From Endozoicomonas ascidiicola (GTDB lineage: Bacteria > Pseudomonadota > Gammaproteobacteria > Pseudomonadales > Endozoicomonadaceae), in contig NZ_LUTV01000003.1 of the NCBI RefSeq assembly GCF_001646945.1, forward strand, positions 544,976 through 608,975: a DNA stretch of 64,000 nucleotides. Direction: 5' to 3'. Positions 1 to 10,400 of the stretch are shown piece by piece (positions within the stretch are counted from its first letter, which is position 1; every line of letters starts with the position of its first letter). The notes beneath the pieces are model-generated. The model saw nothing but the letters and a program-made list of their open reading frames with translations. It searched no databases and was not told the DNA's origin. The position numbers and the translations under genes are program-made.

Positions 1-2
1 GG

Positions 3-92
3 TGGGTAATTTATATTGGCATGGTGATTGCCACTTTTGGCCTTCGTTTTATGGCTAACCGCTTGTTGTCTATTAAGAAGTTGGCTCAATAA
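3..92 (+). CDS. C-terminal end of a membrane protein, cut by window edge
   Basis: An open frame enters from the left edge and ends at TAA 90-92. The 29 visible residues are a hydrophobic stretch (VIYIGMVIATFGL) followed by a basic tail (NRLLSIKKLAQ), which is one transmembrane helix with a probably cytoplasmic end. It lies upstream of a phage promoter and the capsid gene, so it is probably a late phage membrane protein. T7 has its scaffold gene in this place and these residues do not look like scaffold. The family cannot be named from this fragment. Confidence 0.55.
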   Translation, partial: WVIYIGMVIATFGLRFMANRLLSIKKLAQ

Positions 93-106
93 ACTTCGCA
101 GTTTTT

Positions 107-130
107 AATTACAACACATTATTGGAAAGA
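107..130 (+). promoter_or_regulatory. T7-like phage RNA polymerase promoter, copy 1
   Basis: The 23-nt segment 107-129 is identical, except for one base, to 15142-15164. Both resemble the class III T7 promoter when aligned with +1 at G124: the AC.ACNCA.TAT core and the GG start are shared. It lies 520 bp before the major capsid gene, matching the place of phi10 in T7. A single-subunit phage polymerase encoded outside the window is the inferred user. Confidence 0.7.
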
Positions 131-644
131 AGACTCTTTAAGAGACTCTTTAAGAATCTCTACAAGAAAAACGATAAGACCTTCTTTTCAATCTCTCCCT
201 GTGTGTTTTCCATAACACGCCCTTCCTCCTTTCCGATGGTTTTCTCCCTCTTTTCATCGGGAAGGCTGGAAGGTTTTTTCTCGGATAATTGTCAGTACCC
301 ACCGACGTTTAAATCGTGGGTGCTTCCTAGCTTGGGAAGGGTAAATATTCAAGCCTGTCAAAAGACCCTCCACGCCTCTGACTTCGGTTAAGCGCACCCT
401 GGAGGGTCACTCTTTAAACCGGCCTTTCAATCATTCCTTTGAACACGTCACAAGTCGCACAGGCAGCAACGCCGGTGACTCTGCAACAAAAGTCATAACG
501 TCTGAACAACGGCCTTTCCGGTGTTACCTGCGGGTAAATCTGAAGGACAACCAGAGGGAAGCGTGAAGGCTGTCAGTTGCACAACGCTCAAGGCTATCGC
601 CTAGGGCATCTCTGACATTCGTTCACAAGGAAATAATAACAACA
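131..644 (+). other. long structured untranslated leader before the capsid gene
   Basis: No convincing gene lies here; the one 89-codon frame has phage-unlike composition and no ribosome binding site. The stretch is rich in hairpins: an 11-bp stem at 228-238/255-265 followed by six T at 273-278, a stem ACCCAC/GTGGGT at 297-302/316-321, CTTCC/GGAAG at 323-339, and a perfect 9-bp stem GACCCTCCA/TGGAGGGTC at 364-372/400-408. Further short stems occur up to 620. The capsid ribosome binding site (AAGGAA) lies at 628-633. It would be the 5' leader of the capsid transcript, or a site for RNA processing. Confidence 0.5.
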
Positions 645-1601
645 ATGGCTAACGCTATCGTTTCGCACCCAGGACAAGCTAATGCTTCGGGTGCTTTAGA
701 CAACCTGTTTCTCAAAGTGTATGCCGGTGAAGTACTGACTTCGTTTGAGAAGAAGCAGGTCACTATGGATAAACACCTTGTCCGTACTATTACCCACGGC
801 AAGAGTGCTTCCTTCCCTGTAATGGGTCGTGCCAGTGCGTATTACCATACGCCAGGTGAAGAAATTCTTGGCGGTAAGATCAAGCATAACGAACGTATTC
901 TGACCATTGATGATCTGCTGATCTCTCCTACGTTCATCGCTAACATCGAAGAAGCCAAGAACCATTACGATTACCGTTCTACTTACACCAGTGAACAGGG
1001 GAATGAACTGGCGAACTCGGCTGACCAGCATGTGCTTCAGACCGGTGTTCTGGCTGCTCGCTCTGCCAAGCTGATTGATGACGCTGACCAGTTCGGCGGA
1101 ACCACTATCTATAACGTCGATCCGACGGATGGTGATTCTCTGGCGGAAGCGATGTTTAAGGCAGCACAGGTCATGGATGAGAAAGACGTACCTGAAGATC
1201 AGCGTACTCTGTTCGTTCGTCCTGAGCAGTTCTACGCTATGGCTCGTTCCACCAAAGTGCTGAATCGTGACTGGGGTGGTGAAGGTTCTTACGCTGGCGG
1301 TAATGTGATCCGTGTAGCGGGTATCACTATCGTGAAGACCAACAACCTGCCTAAAGGTGCGGTTGGTGCAGGAACCAAAGAAGCAGGAACCGGTGACAAG
1401 TATGCCGGTGACTTCAGTAATACCTGTGGTCTTATCATGCACCCTTCGGCTGTGGGTACGGTGAAGCTGTTGGATCTGGCTCTGGAAGATGAGTATCAGG
1501 TGTCCCGGCAGGGTACCCTGATGGTTGCCAAGTACGCTATGGGTCACGGGATTCTCCGTGGTGAAGCGGCGGTAGAACTTTCTACAGCTTCGGCTCCTTA
1601 A
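645..1601 (+). CDS. T7 gp10-like major capsid protein
   Basis: This 318-residue protein has the length and features of T7-group major capsid proteins: N-terminal MANAIVSHPGQ, the FLKVYAGEVLTSFE segment near residue 24, HGKSASFPVMGRASAYYHTPGEE near 51-73, and ERILTIDDLL near 83. It assembles the icosahedral HK97-fold head. It is the first gene after the phage promoter and the long leader, and a strong terminator follows it, the classic arrangement for the most abundant late product. No scaffold gene is visible directly upstream. Start supported by AAGGAA eleven bases before ATG. Confidence 0.93.
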   Translation: MANAIVSHPGQANASGALDNLFLKVYAGEVLTSFEKKQVTMDKHLVRTITHGKSASFPVMGRASAYYHTPGEEILGGKIKHNERILTIDDLLISPTFIANIEEAKNHYDYRSTYTSEQGNELANSADQHVLQTGVLAARSAKLIDDADQFGGTTIYNVDPTDGDSLAEAMFKAAQVMDEKDVPEDQRTLFVRPEQFYAMARSTKVLNRDWGGEGSYAGGNVIRVAGITIVKTNNLPKGAVGAGTKEAGTGDKYAGDFSNTCGLIMHPSAVGTVKLLDLALEDEYQVSRQGTLMVAKYAMGHGILRGEAAVELSTASAP

Positions 1602-1628
1602 TCCAGCGGTGATACAACACTCCAATCA

Positions 1629-1663
1629 GGGGGCTTAGAGATTATCTCTAGGCTCCCTTTTTT
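1629..1663 (+). terminator. intrinsic terminator after the capsid gene
   Basis: A 12-bp stem (1629-1640 with 1646-1657, two G-U wobbles, five-base loop) is followed by TTTTTT. It corresponds in position to T-phi of T7, which follows gene 10 and reduces transcription of the tail genes. Confidence 0.85.
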
Positions 1664-1704
1664 ATCTCCCTTTTTTATCTCCCTTTTTATCTAAAGGAAA
1701 AACC

Positions 1705-2289
1705 ATGCTGACAGTGACTACAGAACTGGATGCGATCAATACCATGTTATCCAACATTGGTGAGTCTCCTGTGAATACCGTGGAAGATAACGGTGTGGTA
1801 GACGCTGTGTTGGCAAGGCAGATTTTAACCTCCACCAGTATTGCAGTGCAGACACGGGGTTGGCATTTCAATACCGAATTGGGCTACCCATTAACACCTA
1901 CGTTTCCTGAGAAAGAGATTCAACTACCGCCTAATTTACTGCGGGTGGATTCGGTAGGTGAACATCGCAGTATTGATGTGGTGCAACGGGGCAACCGCCT
2001 TTATGACCGGCGGAACCATACCTATCAATTTGACCATGGCTTTAAGGCGACGCTGGTTATTCTGTTGCCCTTTGATGATATGCCGGAGTCTGCCAGAGGG
2101 TATATCACCATTAAAGCTGCACGAACTTTTCAGGAACGGATTGTCGGGGCAGAAGAACAATCGTCGTTTAATGCCAAGGATGAAATGCGAGCCTTGCTGA
2201 CTCTGCAAAACAGTGATCTGAAGAACGCCGATTACAACATTCTTTCTGATAATTTCACCACGGCAAATGCCCTTGACCGGAGGATCTGA
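1705..2289 (+). CDS. tail tubular protein A (T7 gp11-like)
   Basis: A 194-residue protein, the usual length of T7 gp11, located between capsid and tail tube B as in T7. It contains the family's N-terminal pattern (LDAINTMLSNIGESPVNT, residues 8-25) and the WHFNTE motif near 52, and ends with a long helical region. In T7-like virions twelve copies form the gatekeeper ring between connector and nozzle. Start chosen at ATG 1705, preceded by AAAGGAAA. Its stop overlaps the ATG of the next gene (TGATG), so translation of the two is coupled. Confidence 0.9.
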   Translation: MLTVTTELDAINTMLSNIGESPVNTVEDNGVVDAVLARQILTSTSIAVQTRGWHFNTELGYPLTPTFPEKEIQLPPNLLRVDSVGEHRSIDVVQRGNRLYDRRNHTYQFDHGFKATLVILLPFDDMPESARGYITIKAARTFQERIVGAEEQSSFNAKDEMRALLTLQNSDLKNADYNILSDNFTTANALDRRI

Positions 2290-4694
2290 TGGGACTGATT
2301 TCAACCACGATCCCTAATATGGTGAACGGTGTCAGCCAGCAGCCTTACGCTTTACGCCTGGCTTCCCAATGTGAAGAACTGGTGAATGCTTACCCTTCGG
2401 TGGTGGAAGGACTACGGAAACGACAGGGTAGCCGTTACCTTGGGACACTCCCTGACTTAGCCAGTGATCCGTTTCTCCATGTGATTAACCGTGACTCCAC
2501 GGAGAAGTATGTGGTTGCCATTGTGAACGGTGATCTCAAGGTATTCGATCTGGAAGGGAACGAGAAAACCGTGACCTTCCCTGACGGTAAGGCTTACCTG
2601 AACGCTGCATCGCCCATGAGTGATCTGCAATGTATGACGGTGGCTGACTATACCTTTGTGTTGAATAAGACCGTGATCGTAAGAGAGTCTGCCAGTCAGT
2701 CTCCGGTGCGGCCTTATGAAGCGTTGGTGTGGGTGAAGCAGGGTTCTTATGGAGCCAAGTATATTCTCAGGGTGGACGGTAAGAGTACCACCTACGTTGT
2801 GCCTAATGGTTCTGATGCGGCTCATGCGGATGATGTGACCACGGATTTTATTGCGGAGAAACTTCGTGCCGGTATTAAAGGTCAGTTAGGCGGTAGCTGG
2901 TACGTTTCAAGGCAAGGCTCAACCCTGCATATCAAACGGAACAGCGGGGCTTCGTTCAGCATCTCTACGGATGATTCCGTTGGGGATAACGGGCTTGATG
3001 TGCTGGTGCAGAAGACTCAGCGTTTCTCGGACTTACCGGCACGATCAGTCAATGGCTTTACCCTGGAGATCTCCGGCGATCAATCCTCCTCGTTTGATAA
3101 TTATTATGTGACTTATAACACCGAGGGAACGGCGGACGGTGCAGGAGTCTGGAAGGAGTCTCTGAAAGGTGGCGAAGTGGTAGGGCTTGATGCCACCACT
3201 ATGCCTCATGTGTTGATCCGAAATGCAGATGGAACTTTTACCTTTAAGGTAGCTGAGTGGGCTGACCGTAAAGTAGGGGATCTGGACTCGAACCCTTTAC
3301 CTTCTTTTGTTGACCGGAAGATTAACGATGTGTTTTTCCACAGGAACCGATTGGGTTTTATCTCTGATGAAAATGTGGTGTTCAGTAAAGCGAGTGAGTT
3401 TTTTAATTTCTTTATCTCAACTGCTACTGCCTTGCTCGATGATGATCCTATTGATGTGGGGGTGAGCCATACCAAGGTATCTATTCTCCGCCATGCCATT
3501 CCGTTTAATGAAACCCTGTTGCTGTTCTCGGATAAGACACAGTTCCAACTGGGGGTGACGGATATTCTCACGCCGGAAACCATTAGTATTAACCAGACTA
3601 CGGAGTATGAATGCTCCCTGAAAGCCAAGCCGGTAGGTGCAGGGCGGTTTGTGTATTTTGCTGTGAACCGTGGGGCTTATACCGGTATCCGTGAGTATTA
3701 CGTGGATGGTGATACGGAGTCTACCGATGCTCAGGAGATTACTGGGCATGTGCCACGGTATATTCCTGGGGGTGCGCATAAGATCGCTGCCAGTAGTAAT
3801 GAAGATGCCATTGTAGTGTTGACGGAACGGGAACCCAATGCCGTGTATCTCTACAAGTATTACTACAGTGGTGCGGAGAAGTTACAGTCGGCGTGGTCTA
3901 AGTGGGTATTTCCTGCCTGTGACCGGATTCTGGACTGTGAGTTTATTGAGTCGCAACTGGTGTTACTTACTGCCCGTGAAGGTCAGGTGCATATTGAGAA
4001 GATCAATCTGGAACCTGGGGCGATTGAAGAAGACTGGTCACTTCATGTTCACTTGGATGGTGTGGTCAGTGAAGCTCAGGTGACGACTCAGTTCAATGAA
4101 GGTGATCCGACACTGGAAGGGGATAACACCACCACCATTACCCTGCCTTATAAACACGACACAAGTAGCCAACCGTTGCAGTTAATCACGGCTCCTGGCG
4201 GGGACAGGACAGAAGGTGTGATTGAAGACACCTTTAATAGCACTGCCCGTATTGTCGGTGATACCACGGAGATTACCCTGAGTGGTGATTGGCGTAACCA
4301 GCCACTTTACCTTGGGATTCCCTATGAGTTCCGCTATCGGTTTTCCACACTGGTGATTAAAGAAGAAGCCGTGGGTGGTGGTGAAATGACCGTGGGTAAA
4401 GGGCGGATTCAACTGCGGAATATCTCTCTGCTTTATAACCGTACAGGTTACTTTCGGATTGAGGTAACTCCCTTCGGGCGGGATACCTACACCTATACCT
4501 ACAGTGGTCGGGTGGTGGGTTCCGGTCATAATCAGGTGGGACGGGTTCCCATTGAAGAAGGGGACTTTACCTTTCCGGTGGCTTCCAAGAACGACACGGT
4601 GACGATGGAGATTGTCAACGATACCTACTTGCCCTGCTTCTTTCTGAGTGCGGAGTGGGAAGCCTTTTATTCCATTCGATCTCAGAGAATCTAG
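2289..4694 (+). CDS. tail tubular protein B, nozzle (T7 gp12-like)
   Basis: An 801-residue protein in the size range of T7 gp12 (794). The opening residues MGLISTTIPNMVNGVSQQP and the PSVVEGLRKRQGSRY segment near 36-50 are hallmarks of podovirus nozzle proteins. The mid region has FFHRNRLGFISDENVVFSKASEFFNF, the conserved beta-propeller core of this family. Six copies form the tubular tail through which DNA passes. It is translationally coupled to tail tube A upstream. Its 3' end runs to within 20 bases of the next start. Confidence 0.92.
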   Translation: MGLISTTIPNMVNGVSQQPYALRLASQCEELVNAYPSVVEGLRKRQGSRYLGTLPDLASDPFLHVINRDSTEKYVVAIVNGDLKVFDLEGNEKTVTFPDGKAYLNAASPMSDLQCMTVADYTFVLNKTVIVRESASQSPVRPYEALVWVKQGSYGAKYILRVDGKSTTYVVPNGSDAAHADDVTTDFIAEKLRAGIKGQLGGSWYVSRQGSTLHIKRNSGASFSISTDDSVGDNGLDVLVQKTQRFSDLPARSVNGFTLEISGDQSSSFDNYYVTYNTEGTADGAGVWKESLKGGEVVGLDATTMPHVLIRNADGTFTFKVAEWADRKVGDLDSNPLPSFVDRKINDVFFHRNRLGFISDENVVFSKASEFFNFFISTATALLDDDPIDVGVSHTKVSILRHAIPFNETLLLFSDKTQFQLGVTDILTPETISINQTTEYECSLKAKPVGAGRFVYFAVNRGAYTGIREYYVDGDTESTDAQEITGHVPRYIPGGAHKIAASSNEDAIVVLTEREPNAVYLYKYYYSGAEKLQSAWSKWVFPACDRILDCEFIESQLVLLTAREGQVHIEKINLEPGAIEEDWSLHVHLDGVVSEAQVTTQFNEGDPTLEGDNTTTITLPYKHDTSSQPLQLITAPGGDRTEGVIEDTFNSTARIVGDTTEITLSGDWRNQPLYLGIPYEFRYRFSTLVIKEEAVGGGEMTVGKGRIQLRNISLLYNRTGYFRIEVTPFGRDTYTYTYSGRVVGSGHNQVGRVPIEEGDFTFPVASKNDTVTMEIVNDTYLPCFFLSAEWEAFYSIRSQRI

Positions 4695-4711
4695 TGATTA
4701 AGGAGAAGCGT

Positions 4712-5209
4712 GTGCTGACCGTAAGAGAAGCAACAGAAGATGATGCGGTCAGCCTTGCGCCACGGTTACGGTACGCTGATCTGACGGAGATTTATGCGGT
4801 GAGAGGCCGTGACGCCTGTACCGTGGAAGCTCTGCTGGTGGGGGTGAACTCCCCTGGTGGGTGTTATGTGGCGGTGGATGAAGACGATGTGCCACAGATT
4901 ATCCTGGGGACTTACCCTTCCGGTGATCCGATGGTGGGTTATATCTGGATGATGGGGTCGGAGGCTCTGGTGAAGTACCGGACTCAGCTTTTTAAAGAGA
5001 CTCATGGGCTGCTCCACAAGATCGGCTCAAAGTATCCGGTGCTGACCAATATGGTTCACAGCGATAACAAGGTGCATATCCGGTGGATTCAGTGGGCGGG
5101 GTTTGTGATTCTCAGGGAGGTTTATTTTAACGGGCATCGGTTCTATGAATTTGCACGACTGATGACTCATGCACAGATTAAAAGGAATCAAGAATGTGTG
5201 ATCCGGTAA
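4712..5209 (+). CDS. T7 gp13-like virion protein, acyltransferase-like fold
   Basis: The frame is open from 4655, but that start lies inside the tail tube gene. GTG 4712, preceded by AAGGAGAAG at 4700-4708, is the better start and gives 165 residues. The sequence (VREATEDDAVSLAPRLRYADLTEI at the start, a GYIWMMGSEAL strand, and WIQWAGFVILREVYFNGHRFYEFAR near the end) matches small podovirus proteins placed between gp12 and gp14, which look like degenerate GNAT acetyltransferases. In T7 the equivalent gp13 is needed for infective particles. Enzyme activity is not shown by the sequence. Confidence 0.75.
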   Translation: MLTVREATEDDAVSLAPRLRYADLTEIYAVRGRDACTVEALLVGVNSPGGCYVAVDEDDVPQIILGTYPSGDPMVGYIWMMGSEALVKYRTQLFKETHGLLHKIGSKYPVLTNMVHSDNKVHIRWIQWAGFVILREVYFNGHRFYEFARLMTHAQIKRNQECVIR

Positions 5210-5724
5210 GTATTGCCGTGGCTTCTATGGCAATGGCAGGGGGATCGGCGATTGCCAGTCACCAGGCGCAGAGCAATCAGGCCAAGGTGCAGGATGCTTT
5301 GTATGAACAGAACAAGGTGAACAGTTATGCCTCTATGCGTAATCAGTACCTTGGGATTCAGAACCGGCAATCTCAGGAAATGGAAGCGGCATCTCAGCAG
5401 GTGCAACAGCGTACCCTGCAAGCCATGGAAGATCAGGCCACTGCCAATGTAGCGGCAGGAGAAGCGGGGGTTTCCGGTTTCTCGGTGGAGCGAGTGCTGC
5501 AAGATATGGGAGCCAGTGCCAGCCGTGATATTTCCACCATTGAACAGAATCGTGACTGGACGATGAGCCAGCTTACGGAAGAAGCCAAAGGCATTGCCAC
5601 ACAAACCCAAAGCCGGATTAACGGTGTATCGCAAGGTGTGAAACCAAGCCCGTGGGCGACAGCGTTTCAGCTCGGCGGTGCAGCGGTGAACAGTTACGGC
5701 CTGAAGAATCAACTGGAGAGTTAA
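5194..5724 (+). CDS. internal virion protein B (T7 gp14-like)
   Basis: A 176-residue, Ala/Gln-rich helical protein starting MCDPVSIAVASMAMAGG, the typical gp14 opening. It overlaps the previous gene by 16 bases; AAAGGAATCAAG supplies the ribosome binding site. T7 gp14 is ejected from the head and forms the channel in the outer membrane during genome entry. The short hydrophobic N-terminus (residues 6-20) fits membrane contact. Order and length agree with the family. Confidence 0.85.
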   Translation: MCDPVSIAVASMAMAGGSAIASHQAQSNQAKVQDALYEQNKVNSYASMRNQYLGIQNRQSQEMEAASQQVQQRTLQAMEDQATANVAAGEAGVSGFSVERVLQDMGASASRDISTIEQNRDWTMSQLTEEAKGIATQTQSRINGVSQGVKPSPWATAFQLGGAAVNSYGLKNQLES

Positions 5725-5730
5725 ACGAGC

Positions 5731-7470
5731 ATGGACAACGTGACGGGGCTGCGGCCTGTGGGTTCTCCTGATAATACGCTGACCCGAAAGCGAGGTCGGA
5801 AAGTGGTACAGAACCGTGGAAGTAATGAACGGCTGCGGCCTTCTGCTTCGCCGGTGGATACTTTTATTGCATCGGGTAAGGCTCCTGATGTGTCGTCTAA
5901 CCTGTTGCAACTTTCGGAAGCCCTGAAATCGGTGAATCCGATGTTGGGCAAGTACGCACTGGCGCAGAAAGCAGAACAGCAGGACGCTCAGGCAAGTCTT
6001 GAAAAAGAGCAGATGCAGAAGCTGAGGTACTACACCGAACTCTTTATGAAAGATAAGGAGTCGGGTGCGGTGAATCAGGCACAGGTGAAAGAGCTTCTGC
6101 CTGAGTTAGTACCGGCGGTGGCTGCGAGGGTGGCTCAGGCTACTGGTGAGAAAGAATCGAAGACGTGGCTCAGTGGTCGTATTCAAGCCATTCTGGAAAA
6201 CGACGAGTTACGTTTAGATTCTCAGGCAAGGGACTCAGAGATTCAGGCAATCCGTTCTGAAGCTCTGGAACAGATTGGTGAGAATGAGTTTTACGGTGCA
6301 GGGTTTCTGAACCAGATGGATCGTTCCCTGAATGAGTTTTCGTCTACCTGGATGCGGGAGACTGCGGCGTATCAGGAAGATTTGCAGAAAGAATCATTAG
6401 CCAGTCATGTACTGGACACTCTAAGGAACGATGGTGATTTAGTACAGAAGGATCAGGAATGGCAGGACTCATCATCCCTGAACCACGCTGAACGTAACGA
6501 AGTTATTATCAATGCAGTCGTAGGTGAAGCGATCAGTACGCTGGATCATACCTTACTGGATAAAATTCCTGACCGCTTTTTGAATGCCACCAGTAAAACA
6601 GAAATCGCCAAGGCTAAGATGGATATTAACAATGGCCTTTATACCCAGTATGTGCAGCAGGAACGACTCAAGACGGACAGCTACAAGGCTTCTGTGCGTG
6701 AAGGTAAAGTGTCTGTGCTGGATCTGGCGGCTCAGGGTCAGCCTGTTAATCCTCTGGATTTCCGTGGGCAACCGGAGGTGTATCAGTTCGCTACGCAACT
6801 GGCGAATCAACCCACGGTGAATCCGGTAGCGAGCCAGGGGAAGGCTCGGCGGTTACGTTCCGGTTTGATGATGGGAGCGACTAACGGGGATTTTGCCGGT
6901 GCCATGGGTGGTGAGTTTGCCCTTCAGCTTTTTAACGATGAAATGTCGGAAGGCACATTGATTGAACTGGTGAGTTCGGCAGAAGGGATTAATCCGGCGG
7001 ATAAGGTGCAGTTGATTAAAGAGATCCCTGTGTTGATGGAAGGGGTGAACTTTGTTCGTGATCCTGATTTCAATACCTACTTTGAAGACAATGTGGGTGG
7101 TGATGCCAAGGTGTATGCAGGATCGGCGATGGGTGGCTTACTGAGTCAGGCCGGTTATAACGTGATGGGTGAAACCCGCAAGGCGTATAACACGTCTATC
7201 CGTCAATCGGTGATGCAGTACATTGAAGATAAGGGTGAGATCCCACGGAACCGTCTTGAGATTATGGATAAAGCTCTGGATGCGGCGAAGCAACGGCTGA
7301 CCACGATTCAGAAGACAGCGGTGGAACTGGCTAAGGATGAGTTCGGGAAGATTACGCCTAATCAATCTCAAGCCAATCAACCACAACCCAAGCAACCTCA
7401 AACACCTTTTGATGCCAGTGGGAATTTGATTCTGCCCAATGGTCAGACGATTAAGGTAATGGAGAAATAA
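5731..7470 (+). CDS. internal virion protein C (T7 gp15-like)
   Basis: A 579-residue hydrophilic helical protein, placed between gp14- and gp16-like genes; T7 gp15 is 747 residues, so this is a shorter member. It is rich in Gln, Glu and Ala, and carries a low-complexity Gln/Pro segment near residues 540-560 (NQSQANQPQPKQPQTPF). In T7 gp15 builds the periplasmic part of the ejection tube. The start ATG 5731 lacks a strong ribosome binding site, and coupling to the gene six bases upstream is likely. Assignment rests mainly on position and composition. Confidence 0.75.
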   Translation: MDNVTGLRPVGSPDNTLTRKRGRKVVQNRGSNERLRPSASPVDTFIASGKAPDVSSNLLQLSEALKSVNPMLGKYALAQKAEQQDAQASLEKEQMQKLRYYTELFMKDKESGAVNQAQVKELLPELVPAVAARVAQATGEKESKTWLSGRIQAILENDELRLDSQARDSEIQAIRSEALEQIGENEFYGAGFLNQMDRSLNEFSSTWMRETAAYQEDLQKESLASHVLDTLRNDGDLVQKDQEWQDSSSLNHAERNEVIINAVVGEAISTLDHTLLDKIPDRFLNATSKTEIAKAKMDINNGLYTQYVQQERLKTDSYKASVREGKVSVLDLAAQGQPVNPLDFRGQPEVYQFATQLANQPTVNPVASQGKARRLRSGLMMGATNGDFAGAMGGEFALQLFNDEMSEGTLIELVSSAEGINPADKVQLIKEIPVLMEGVNFVRDPDFNTYFEDNVGGDAKVYAGSAMGGLLSQAGYNVMGETRKAYNTSIRQSVMQYIEDKGEIPRNRLEIMDKALDAAKQRLTTIQKTAVELAKDEFGKITPNQSQANQPQPKQPQTPFDASGNLILPNGQTIKVMEK

Positions 7471-7477
7471 AACAACG

Positions 7478-10400
7478 ATGCCCGTTTATCAGGTAGGGGA
7501 GAGAGAATACGAACTCCCCGATGGGCTGAGTCAGGAAGATACCGGATACGCTTTACAGCAGTTGTATCTGAGAGATAACACTGACGATCAGCCTCAGACT
7601 ACTCAAACAGCAACTCAAACAGTAACTCCACAAAACCCTCAAACATTCCCCTCCCCGAAAGCGAGCATTGATCCTGACACCCTTGCCCTTGATACCGACT
7701 GGCTGATGGCTACCCGTACTGTTCATAAGATGAATGAAGGACAGGACTGGCAAGGTTCGGATGCGGAGCTGGCGGAGTACGGTCTGGATTATATGGGGTG
7801 GTTTAATTACAACCTACCCAAAATGGCTTATGAAGCGAATCAGCTACGGGCTGCACCACAGGAACAGAAGGAAGCCTTTCTCTATTTGATGGATTCCTAC
7901 GACAACCTTGATATGTCGTGGGGTGGTGTTGGACGATTCTTTAAAGGCGTTGCCAGTGATCCAACAACTTATGTGGGACTGGCTTCGTTAGGGATTGGCA
8001 CAGCAGCGGCGCAGGGAACCAAGACTGCGACCAAGCAAGGACTGAAGGCTCTGTTAAAGCAGGGCATGAGAACCGGAATTATTGCCGGTGTGGAAGGTTC
8101 GATTTATGCCGGTACGGATAATCTGATCCGCCAGAACATTGAAGTGGACGCTGGTCGTAAAGACGAAGTGGATAACCTTGAACTGGCAGCAGTGACAACC
8201 GTAGGTGGGCTTGCAGGTTTTGCCGGTGGAACGGTATTGGATGCAGCTTCTAATAAAGTGCAGAGCCTGTTCCGTGGTAAGAGCAACGCTGCCAGTGAAG
8301 CGGTAGATGAAGCCGGTGGCGAAACCCTGACTGCCATTGCGGAACGGATGAAAGAGTCACAGCCAGAAACCGGCAGTGATGTAGCTGCTCGCACCAGTGC
8401 TGCTCAGGCGGATGAAGCTGGCAGTGAAGTAAGCGGCGAAGTGTTAAGCAATGTCTCGCTGGATGATTTGAATGTGCCGGAGTTACAGACTCCCATTCCG
8501 TTTGAATCGGTATCGCTGGAAGATCAAACCGCTATTGCCCGTAACATTGCTGATGAACTGAAAGAGTTGGATACGGTGCAGGTGGAATCGGTAATGGATG
8601 ACCTGATTAACCATAAGTTTACCGTGAAGGAAGCCAACCGGTTCAAGACTGCAACATTACAGGCAAGGGATGAAGTGGCAAGGGAAGCCTATGAACTGGC
8701 GGAACGGATTAAAGCTGCACCGAACCGTGACCAACAGGCAGAACTGTTTGGCGAGTTTGAAACTGTGTATGCCCGTATGGGTAGCCTGATGAAGATGGAC
8801 GAAGCGTTATCGTCAGACTCTGGTCAGGTATTAGGTAGACGGAAAGGTCGGCTGGATTTGAAATCGGTGGACTTGGATGACCCTGAGAGTTTTATCCGCT
8901 TGATGGAGCAGACGGAACAGAAGGTGGAAGTGGATGCCGTTCGGCGGGAGTACGCTGAGAAGATTCAAACCGCAGAAGATGACGGTGACTGGGCAGAAGC
9001 GGCACGACTGAAAGTGATGCGGGGGTTGGAGACTGAAGATGAACTGACCAAGATTCTCACTGACCCGAACAAGGGATTGCCGGAGAGCAAGATCAAACGG
9101 GGCTTGATGAAGTTCAATGAAATGGCCATCTCCAATGTGTTCTCGGCGACTACCGTATTAATCAACCTGGTGCCTTCGGGGATTAAGACGGTGGTGCGTC
9201 CTGCTATGGATGCGTTTTTGTCTGACCCGTTAGAGGAAGCCACAAGACGACAGATGGTGGCAACCTATTCTGCCATGGGATCTTCTGTTCGCAGTGCAGC
9301 TAAAGCGGCGGTGGCGGCGTTTAAGTATGAACAGTCGGTGTTGACCCGTGAATCAGGCCGTTTGATGGAAGGTGAATTGGCTATTGGGGGCAACAAAGTG
9401 TCTGGCAAGATTGCCGGTTCGATTCGCTTTCTGCCTCGTATCCTGAATGCTTCGGATGAGTTTTTGGGGCAGATCAGTTATCAGGGTTTTATTGCCAGTG
9501 AAAGTGCGGCCTATGCCTTTAAGGAAGGGACACGGAAGGGCCTGACAGGTAGACGACTGGACAGTTTTATTCGCCAGCATATTGAGGCGGAACTGAAGAA
9601 TGCCTACGGCGGACTGGACAGTGAAGAAGCTCTGCGAACGGTGATTAATAAAGGCCGGAACCTTGGCTATAAAGGGGAACGACTGGCGCAGTACGTGAAG
9701 ACGGAAGTGGGTAAAAGCGGTGAAGCTCTGCGACACGGTAAGGATGAAGTAGCGTTAAACCATGTGCGGGACTTGCTGTATAAGCGAGCCTTCAGTGGTA
9801 AGGGGGCTGCATCTTCTATGGCGAAACGCTATGAGCAGTTCGTGGCGGAACAGCCGTGGATGCGTGTGGTCGGACAGTTGTTCTTCAGGACTCCGGTGCG
9901 GGTGTTTGAAGAAGGTATCCGCTTGACCCCTGGTGTACAGATTCTGGCTCCTAACTTTATGGCGGATCTTGCGGGTAAGAATGGTAAACGGGCGCAGGTG
10001 AAAGCCAGAGGTGAAGCACTGACTTCGTTTGCCATTAGTGGAATGATTATGCAGGAGTACGCCAAGGGAAATATTACCGGCGATGGTGCTTATGACCACT
10101 GGAAGCAACAGCGAGCCAGAACCGATAGTGACCTGCCGGAACCCTATACCCTGAAGGATGAGGACGGGAATACCTGGAGTTACCGAAACTTTGACCCCTT
10201 TGCGACTCCGGCAAAGATTATCGTCAATGCCCTTGAACGGTTTGATGATTTAGCGACCCGTGAGAAGCAGGGTGAGTTTATTGCCAAGAAAGAAAAGGAT
10301 AAGGCTCTGGCGGCTGTGACCGTAGGGACTATGGCGATTGCTACCTCTATTCGGGATGCGAACTTAATGGCGGGTGTGGCGGAAGGGTTGAAGCTGATGG

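Noticed and set aside
122..391. 89-codon plus frame after the first phage promoter
   Set aside because: No ribosome binding site, composition unlike the phage proteins, and it lies across stable hairpins.
131..644. Possible group I or II intron in the capsid leader
   Set aside because: I could not find the conserved core segments; only unspecific hairpins are visible.
696..1625. Long minus-strand frame opposite the capsid gene
   Set aside because: It is the antisense shadow of a clearly coding gene and has no start signals.
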